Below, piece after piece: positions 56,230 to 64,000 of a stretch of 64,000 bases of DNA; positions within the stretch are counted from its first letter, which is position 1; the number at the start of each line of letters is the position of its first letter. Made by a program: the position numbers and the translations under genes. Location: assembly GCA_963971405.1 (NCBI GenBank), contig OZ020490.1, positions 16,021,464-16,085,463 on the forward strand, in the 5' to 3' direction. The DNA comes from Psococerastis gibbosa. Lineage: Eukaryota > Arthropoda > Insecta > Psocodea > Psocidae. Below the pieces are notes generated by a model, which searched no databases, was not told the origin of the DNA, and saw only the letters and a program-made list of their open reading frames with translations.

Positions 56230-56450
56230 TTATACAAATATTTAGTGACTCAATTTTCATAGACAAGACTAGGGCGCCATTTTTAATATACATTATACAA
56301 CTTTATCTTTATGTGTCGTCTGCGACTGCGCAGATTAAGTTCCACTGCCTCCTCAATGGCGCGGGAAAATGGAAGTTAGTATTGGTTGTTGTCACCAAAT
56401 ATTCATTTAAAGAATTTACACGGTAATTATAAATATATAGTAAATAAATA
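56230..56450. promoter_or_regulatory. Likely PEX13 promoter and 5' UTR area, possibly bidirectional
   Basis: Between the PEX13 start and the divergent open frame lies a short, relatively GC-rich stretch (cgtctgcgactgcgcag, cctcaatggcgcggg) in otherwise AT-rich DNA, without repeats. TATA boxes were not found. The assignment rests on position only. Confidence 0.35.
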
Positions 56451-56584
56451 ATGACTTCGATAAATAGTGAAGAACTGACTAGTCCTAAGGAGCTGTGTCC
56501 CAGACAGATCTTTCAAATGCCAATGACAAGGTCATCCAGGCGGCAATGTTTTGGACCAACATGTTCTACGACCGGACCCGTTAA
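56451..56584 (+). CDS. Possible first exon of a gene divergent from PEX13
   Basis: ATG at 56451 opens 44 codons (MTSINSEELTSPKELCPRQI, MPMTRSSRRQCFGPTCSTTG) to a possible donor AA/gtataa. It sits 234 bp from the PEX13 start on the opposite strand, an arrangement common for shared promoters. The composition looks coding-like, but no partner exon was found downstream and no family is recognised. Confidence 0.25.
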
Positions 56585-56722
56585 GTATAAATATAAAATG
56601 GTAGTTCACATTTTTATTATAAGACGAGGAAAGGGGTCTGTTGCCTCGATTTTTAATGTGTTTGGGGCACTTAATCCGACACTGGCGCTCCCTAACAAAA
56701 TTTCGCACCGGAAAATTGCACT

Positions 56723-56906
56723 CAGGGCCGGCCCTACCTGTGGAGCGAATGGAGCGACCGCTCGAGGCCTCGTGCCTGGCTCAAAAAGCACTGGATAAAA
56801 TCATTTTTTTTTTACAATAAAAAATAAATACCAATTTTATAATTAACATTGCTGTTTAATAAAAAAAATTTTTTTTAAGGCCTCGCGAACCCACAGGCCG
56901 GCCCTG
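56723..56906. mobile_element. hAT-type MITE with perfect 8 bp target duplication
   Basis: 184 bp with ends CAGGGCCGGCCCTACC and CCACAGGCCGGCCCTG, flanked on both sides by ATTGCACT (56715-56722 and 56907-56914). An 8 bp duplication and CAGxG ends are typical of hAT elements. No coding capacity. Confidence 0.85.
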
Positions 56907-58876
56907 ATTGCACTGAAACGTGAAAAATTAGCCCACGGTTTTCTTATTGATGCGCCGAAAGTATAGTGAAAGTAGCATCTTTCGAAATGAAATTATCAAC
57001 CATTCACTACATTTAACTTACTATGGAGTGATTATTTCTTCCTACAACCAACGGTTTTTGCTCCAGCGTAATTTTGAGTAGTTCTGGGCCCTGGGGGCAA
57101 AATACCGTACACTGTAGGCCCTAGCACGTAGGAGGACAGTCAGGCTAAATAAATTTTAATATAGCTATGTAATTTAATTAATTTTAATTTAATTTTTATA
57201 TTTCGGGATACATTTTACGTAAACCTGAAGAATATGCGGAATAAAATTTATATGACTGATTGCTTGACTGATTCATGAATAGTTAGTACAAAATTATTTT
57301 TTTCTGTGGAAACTTTCTATACAATTCATTTTAAAATCTCTGGTGAGTATGTTTTAGGCGTTAAATAGAGTAACAAAACCGAACAGGTTGCTTTCCGAAA
57401 CCAATTTGTTTAAAAAATATTTTTTGAACTACCGTAATTAATTAATTGAGGAGGTAAAAAGCAAAAGTGCACATGTCCATGAAATCAGATTTTACAGTAC
57501 CTACGCATGAAAAACGTTTTTTTTTTCCTGCAAGCGATACCGTACTGTTCTCCAGGTGCTATCAGGGCATTGATTTTGCCGGTTATGATATATAAAGCTA
57601 ATTCAAACTGGTCCGTAATAAGATCATACATCAAGGAAATCACTGAAATATTAATTTTAAATATGGACATGTGCTACTTTGCTGTTGACGGACAAAACTT
57701 AATCAAATTTTCATACGTTTTCTTGTTTCAGTCGGAATACTTCTCAGCTTACTAGTGATTCGCAGTATTAATCCCTAGTATGTTTACTTCTTAAACACTA
57801 GGTTACGTTCCGTCTTACTGAAAATACAGTTTTAATGGCTTAAAAATTGTATTATTCGAAGAAAAAAAAGTTAATTGCTGGAGGACGCATGTATACTCCT
57901 TTCCAAAAGTCGATTACCTCTTGCGGCCTAATTATAGAGCACTTGAGAGCCTCAGTGTTATATAGACAAGGGCGGAAGCTCAGAAATATATCTCGGGGGG
58001 GGGGGGGGGGGGGTACTATTTGTACATTTGTTTTACGTGGCAGGTGCATTTTGTCTAGGCTTCAATGGGTTTTTTTTCGGGGGGGGGGGGGTGGGGGAGT
58101 GGTAATACTTCTATTATTTTTCGTCTATTCTAAGCATATTTATACGAATTACCTTCCTAATCAAATTAAAATAAAATAAATAATTGTTTATTTTTTATTA
58201 TTGTATTTTATTACGTTTCTTGCATTTGCACATTTTCCTACTATATTTGCAAGTTTAATTATTTAATATAGCACCTTGTTTTAATAGGCAATTCTCATAC
58301 CAATTTATTAGTGGTGAAGGAAAAGTGATCGTTGTTACGAACCTAGGGTACCTGAAGCGATGCCACATATTTACAACAAAAGTTCACAACTGTCTATGCA
58401 GGTACTGATCTGTACATGCAGCATACGGCATATGGGTTAATTGATAGGGTTCGCCCATCCATATGGAAAATAAAGACAGTTTCTATCTTTCTATCCAAGT
58501 TCCTCTCTTCATTTACCGTATTATATATTATATTGCATTTTGCCTGATACCAATTGTATACTAGGTATACCTATACAATATGGAACTACGGTAGTCTATT
58601 CCAACATTATCCTACACTACTAAATTTTCCTAACTTGTTGCTTGTATAATCATTCAACATGGCAATATTGTTGAAAACTGTCTATGATATATAATATGTA
58701 ATATATTATTGACCGTGTCACAATATGAATCAGTTTTCAGATTAATAATATGATGTTGAACCAACGACCTACCAACATTTTTTTACAACAAACAAAATAA
58801 TGTTTCAAACAAATAGGCCTAGAATAAATTTAAAACATTCCTAAGACTCGCACTTGATTTCTAACGATGCACGAAA

Positions 58877-58966
58877 CTTATCCAGCCACTAAGTTTAAGG
58901 GGAGCTTCTTATCTCACTATAAGCTTTTGAGATATAACCTCCCCCTATACTTAGTGGCTGGATAAG
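58877..58966. repeat. Inverted repeat hairpin
   Basis: cttatccagccactaagttt then aaggggag pairs with ctccccctatacttagtggc then tggataag across about 34 bases. Confidence 0.7.
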
Positions 58967-59144
58967 GCCCGTTCGTCGGTAAGGGCCTTAGAAATTATGC
59001 ATGTAACTCAACGTAACAACCAATTACCGGTAGATACAAATAAAATTGGAAAGTATCACCAAACTTCACAATCCCACCTTCTCGAACAGAGAATATTTTT
59101 AGGATCAACCCCAAACCACAGAACTAACTTCACAACTATTATTA

Positions 59145-59262
59145 TATTGCATTCTGCAATGAGAGGTCGATGTAATACCCGCCTAAGTCTTGAATGTCTG
59201 CTACCACGTCAATGTCTTTGAATTCTGCAATGAGAGGTCGGTGGAAACCCCGCCTTGGCCTA
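59145..59262. mobile_element. Family A MITE half-copies in tandem
   Basis: Two partial right arms follow each other (ctgcaatgagaggtcgatg, then ctgcaatgagaggtcggtgg), each ending cccgcct or cccgcctt. No left arm is found, so it is truncated. Confidence 0.6.
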
Positions 59263-62200
59263 CATTAGAACATTGACATTGAACTTTTTTTTAGTTTATT
59301 GTTTCGGAAATTATTTGCTCGGAAACGTAAGTGAATTTGGTTACAAAAGTGACAACGTCTAAAAGATAACAGTGCAAAGTATTTTATTTAAAAAAAAAAG
59401 TTAAACAAGTGCAAAACTGGGTGAGAAATAAAATAAAATGTGAACCAAAAAACTTTAAAACGCTCTCCTGAAAAATTATGTTTTTAGAGATGTAACATTT
59501 CATAAAAAATGCGACGATATGTATTTATAAATGAATAGATACTGTAGTCTGTAGGTCCTGAATTATTGAAACAAATTAGTAATTAAAACGTTATAGTGAA
59601 AGAATGTATATGGTTCATGATATAAAAAAATTGTTGAGTCAGAAAGTGTAGTACTTAAATTTAGGCATAATTGTCTACAATTTTCATCATAACTGCAATT
59701 AGCATAAAACCCATAGGAAAAGAGATATTTCCAATAAATGCGCAAAAAAGGGAATTTTTTACCTTTGACCTCTGAAAATCTGTACACGCGGACACCCTAC
59801 GATAGGTAGGGTTTGAGAGAAGTTTTAGGGCCCCCAAATAAAGGTATATGCATGTTTATAGCTTGTTATCTCTCATTCCGAGGTTTTCCTGAAAATTAGT
59901 TCCTGGACTATAATAACTGATACGATCATACGAACATAAAAGTAAGATAAGATAATAGAGAAAATTGAGTGAAATACAACATCATACTTTTTCTGCCAAC
60001 AAGAAACTACGGGAACTACGCAGTTACCAAAATGCCTATTCAGAAATACCTAAGGTTACCAGAGGCCAACTGGGATCGTTAATTGCACGAGTGGCTAAAT
60101 CCTGTAGTAATTGAAACCTAATAAGACGATATGCTGCAGTGACAACATCGGTGTTTCCTCATTTCATAGGTACAGGTACCGGTAATTAGGTTTGCGTTTA
60201 AGATTTTACTGAAGGGTTTGTCCATAAAACATAATTTTGGGCTGAATTTCTCTTCGCCATTTTTCCAACTGGTCACCTGCGAATTACCAACTTTCAGAGG
60301 AAATCCAATTATTGGGGGAGGGGCAGGTAGCGCCCCCCCCCCACCTCTAGAAGTTCACAAATAATTTTAAAGACGAGTTCAATGTACCTATTGACTACAA
60401 TATTTGTTACTTTTTAAGGAGTGTTCTGTTGTATTTTTTTACTAACTTTTGTACCTTAGTATTTGAGCCTCCCTCCTGTTTTCTACACCCCTTTCCTTTA
60501 TTATAGTCCTTGAACTGCCAACACCCTTGACTCTAAAATGTAACGGATTCTATTGAGCATCTATCTATAGTATAATTAATACAATATTTTTGCTTTTTAA
60601 GGTTAGCATGAAAATAATACTTTATAATATAGTCTTATTGTTCGCCTTTTGTTTTGTTTTGTTCAATAAGGTCGTTTTCAATTCAATTCAATTGAGGAGA
60701 TCCACAGGGGGGGGGGGGGTCAGGGGGTCATGACTAAGGTGACCAGACGTCCCTTTTTTTAAGTGTATGTCCCGTTGTCCCGAGCAATCCTATCGGGACG
60801 CCGATTTGTCCCGTTTTAACAGTAATTGTCCCCACCCACTGGTAACAATACTCTTTTTAATAAAAAATTAAAAGGGAAAATATTTTTTTGCATAGGCTAA
60901 GTACCTACAGTATATGAAAACTAGGCTACTTATTAAGACATTTTATTCCATTATTTATCATTGGTGTAGGAACTAAGAAGTAAGCTGTAAGCAGCTTGGT
61001 TTCGGCCTTGTTCGTTTATGTTCGGGACTATCCGAAACCGTTTTTGCTGACTTACAGCGTCCTTGGTTAAGATAGTAATGACCTTAAACTATATTTATTT
61101 GATTTGAATAAGTTGCCGTATTAAAATAGGCCAATTTTCCCGATGCTCTTAAAAAGATCTAAAAGTAAAAAAAAAACTTCCCTCAAGTGCTTTAAAATGA
61201 GTGATTTTGAACCTTCATTTTCTCATTTTTCTCTGACGGTTTGTTATCTCCGGACACCCCACCCCCACGTGGGCGTCCAGTAACCAGTTTAAGTTCTCAG
61301 AATCTGGTCACCTTAGTCATGACCGGATAACCCCCCCCCCCCCTAAATAAGTAAATTCATAAGATATAAAAAAATTAAATTAAACTAAACTTTTCAACAA
61401 ACAAATTACCTTTTAAACATACTTACCACTTGTGACCCTCCCCCCCCCTAAATTTTCCACTGAATCCGGCCTTGTCCGTCACATGCAGCCCCACCCCCCG
61501 AAAAAAAAAATTCAGATCACATGAAGCCCCCGCTGTGGCTTGTGGTGTACCCGACCACCTGGCAGTGGCGTAAATAACTTCTGCTTAACCCCCCCTCCCC
61601 CCCGCAAGACCTTTGGTGCGCCCTGCCTCGTCTCATTATTTCATCTTTTGCATGAGTGATAGTCAATAGAGGCACTATAGTCAAAATGGATAAGAAAATT
61701 GAAATTGAATATGTTTATTAATTATGTAGATTTCTAAATTATTCTATTATTTTTGAGCCGAAGTGCGCCCCAGCAATGCTGCGCCCCCCCCCCCCCCTGA
61801 AACCGCCAGTGCTGCTACCTGGGTAGCTCTATCTACATCGCAATTGCGGCTATGGACGTTATCACCTCGTTATGTACTCCTTAAATCCGCCCCACTTGTT
61901 TATCTCTGGTAGCTTCTCTACTTGGCTTGTGGCGGTGGACTCATCATTGAATACTCCAATCTCAAATATTATTCAGTTTTACCGTGACCGCGGTCGAGGA
62001 AGTGTGTGCTTCTTGTTGACGCCAATCGCGACGCATTCCACGCGTGCTGAGTGCTCCCATTCGTGAATTTCTGTGCTTTTCGTCCTATTACATAAAGGCT
62101 AAAACTTATTTGGCTCTGCGCTGCATCCAAGTGTTAATTAGGCTGTCTACTTCTTTCAACGGTAATTATGGAATTTTTAGTTTTATATTATTGTAAATGC

Positions 62201-62735
62201 CTGCTTTGGCCTTAGAACTCATTGGACCACATATAAAGGAAGTAGGTAGCAACAGTAAGTTTAGCGTTGTATCTATTCCAATTGGGTGTTCCGCAGTCAT
62301 AGGGACCTTTTAATTGTAACTTTTACGCTACCGTAGGTACTCTGGTTTTGAGTTTTATAATCCGTTACTCCCGGCTTCATTTGTTATTTTATTAGGGGTA
62401 GGCGGTAGCTGAAATAGACTACGGTAGTCCGTAGCCCGGTAGCCGTAAATGAAAAAAAAAATTGTAATGGAATTAGCAGACCTGCCGGAGTAAAGTTGAG
62501 ATAAACTCTTCAAAAAATCCAAAAATGAGCCTGAAAACATTAATTTGATCAATTTCGCCAAAAATTATAGGAAAATTTTATCAAAAATGCTTAAAAAAGC
62601 GAAAATATGTTACTATAAAAATAAATTTATCTCAGTTGGTAAGGATTCTGCCAAAACATGGAGGCAAGTTAATGAAATATCTGGCAAATCTAAATCGCAA
62701 AAGGATATTCAGAAGATTCGAACAGAAGGCAACAA

Positions 62736-63270
62736 TGTGAAGTACAACTGTATTTCGCGGAGTACTCACTTCTGTTCTTTTGATACCTAGCTAGCCTTCT
62801 TCTTGGGATATTAAGAATCACGGTACTGGACACTTATAAAGGATTATAATTCAGTAAATCAAATACACATACACAGCACTGGACTTTTAAAGGTCAGAGA
62901 AACACAGAAATACTACTGGTTAAAAATATGGACGATACTTAGGTTTGAATATACGGACAACACTAGCAACACTCTGGCAACACACTAGTAATAACTAGCA
63001 ATGACTAACTATAACTGACTATAACTGACTGTAACTGACTATAACTAACTTAGGCAAATTTGGCTCTCTGGTTTTATATCATAACTATTCAATGGATTAG
63101 TCATAGGACACAGTATAAGTAAATACAAATACAGATTAATAGTTAAGTATGTAGAACAATGAGTAAAGTAAAGAATAATAATCCAGAGTCCTAATAATAA
63201 CCAAATTCAAGTTCCAGAGTACCGAGTACAAAGTAACAAAGTAGGCCTAGAATAGTGCTGGTACATTACA
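62736..63270. mobile_element. Probable solo LTR inserted in the LINE reverse transcriptase
   Basis: 535 bp beginning TGTGAAGTACA and ending TGGTACATTACA (TG...CA), flanked by ACAA at 62732-62735 and 63271-63274. Removing it with one ACAA restores the LINE frame exactly. A TATA-like tataaagg lies near 62836. A four-base duplication is usual for Gypsy-type LTR elements. No coding part of an LTR element is seen. A non-autonomous DNA element is the alternative. Confidence 0.65.
62993..63052. repeat. Short tandem repeat inside the solo LTR
   Basis: About five imperfect copies of a 10-11 bp unit (taactgactata). Confidence 0.8.
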
Positions 63271-64000
63271 ACAATATTATCACACAAAGTAACCCTTTAG
63301 AAATGACGAACTATTTCAATCAATTTTTTGCATCAGTTGGTACTAGACTGAATCAACTCACAAATAATAACCCTGTATATTATGAAGAAATAAATCCTAG
63401 AATACAAAGCATAAACAGTTTCGAAATATTTGATGTGAGTGAGGTACAGCAAGTGATAATGAGTTTGAAAAACTGTGCTTCGTCGGGTCTAGATGGAATA
63501 TCCACAAAAATACTTAAGAAATTCTCTGAGTATATTAAAGTACCTATCACTCATATCGCCAACTTAATTTTAATCACTGGTAAATTTCCTGATGTATTAA
63601 AAATTGCGGTTATTGTTCCTATTCACAAGAAAGGTGATAAGGCGCAAGTTACGAACTACAGACCTATATCGTTAACCTCTAATCTCGCTAAAATTATTGA
63701 AAAATTAGTTAAAATTCGATTATTGTTTTGGGTTGAACCTCAATTAATGGCACAACAATACGGCTTTAGATCAAAACTCTCAACTACTGATCCAATCTTA
63801 AAACTAACTAATGCGATCTACTCCGGTCTTGAAAGTGAAAAGAACCCAATTGCTATCTTCTTAGACCTTCAAAAGGCTTTCGATGTGGTTAACCACAATA
63901 TCCAATTGAAAAAACTTAAAAATGAATTTGGAATATCTGGAACAGTACTTAAGCTTTTTGAAAGCTATTTAGATGACAGGTATCAGTGTGTACGGATTGG

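Larger units (their letters stand above)
56915..62489. other. Gene-free AT-rich stretch with G/C runs
   Basis: No exon chain, domain or RNA gene recognised. It has the G/C tract islands, the MITE A half-copies at 59145 and the hairpin at 58877. The open frames at 57507-57755, 57847-58179 and 61872-62066 have no support. Confidence 0.5.
62490..64000 (+). mobile_element. Jockey/CR1-like LINE, truncated 5', running off the window
   Basis: The sequence begins inside ORF2 (about KLFKKSKNEPENINLINFAK) with no endonuclease before it, so it is 5' truncated, as LINEs often are. The reverse transcriptase follows after a 535 bp insertion. The 5' boundary is approximate because no target duplication can be seen on this side. 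Confidence 0.8.
62545..64000 (+). pseudogene. LINE ORF2: reverse transcriptase split by a solo LTR
   Basis: Codons up to 62735 end at EGNN. The frame resumes from 63271 and stays open to the window end, with the standard motifs CASSGLDGISTKIL, VIVPIHKKGDK, NYRPISLTSNLAKIIEK, QYGFRSKLST and IFLDLQKAFDVVNH (motif A, catalytic Asp). The FADD motif would lie beyond the window. Apart from the insertion no stop or frameshift is seen in 725 bp, so this copy was recently functional in this part. Confidence 0.85.

Noticed and set aside
1-64000. Prokaryotic or organelle systems (operons, CRISPR, defence islands).
   Set aside because: Spliced genes, SINEs and LINEs show a nuclear animal genome; no such arrays or operons are present.

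Overview
This is a 64 kb piece of an animal nuclear genome, almost certainly an arthropod and most likely an insect. The genes are split into short exons with GT/AG introns. One gene has the BTB plus pipsqueak design typical of insect transcription factors, and the spaces between exons are AT-rich and full of mobile elements. A hemipteran would fit, but I cannot name the species.

Four genes can be assembled exon by exon with matching splice phases. (1) On the + strand, positions 1-7572, are the last seven exons of a single-pass leucine-rich-repeat (LRR) membrane protein; its start lies outside the window. (2) On the - strand, positions 35283 down to 11679, is a BTB-domain transcription factor gene of the lola/bab type. 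Two shared exons (BTB domain and acidic linker) can splice to either of two different 3' modules, each with its own pipsqueak-like helix-turn-helix: a single terminal exon (21888-22246), or a three-exon chain (17320-17516, 14263-14462, 11679-11817). Two more phase-compatible candidate exons lie in the same interval. (3) On the + strand, 36980-48239, is ribosomal protein S7 (RpS7), 195 residues in four coding exons, with a 5' untranslated exon before a 53 bp intron. (4) On the - strand, 56217 down to 49059, is peroxisomal membrane protein PEX13, 412 residues in six exons, convergent with RpS7.

The rest is mobile DNA. RpS7 intron 3 (7.7 kb) holds a decayed CR1-like LINE, antisense to the host, whose ORF1 carries a PHD-like finger and zinc knuckles and is itself split by a defective Tc1-like element. 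RpS7 intron 4 holds a second Tc1-like element with about 220 bp inverted repeats. At the right edge, a LINE reverse transcriptase runs off the window and is split by a 535 bp probable solo LTR. There are about ten foldback MITEs sharing one terminal signature with TTA/TAA flanks, a hAT-type MITE with a perfect 8 bp duplication, a tRNA-derived SINE family, several LINE C-terminal fragments, and a repeat whose core resembles a hammerhead ribozyme. Two repeats begin within about 25 bp of 5' splice sites (BTB exon 3B and PEX13 exon 2).

No prokaryotic features, CRISPR arrays or convincing standalone tRNA genes were found. All reading was by eye; no alignments or searches were run.
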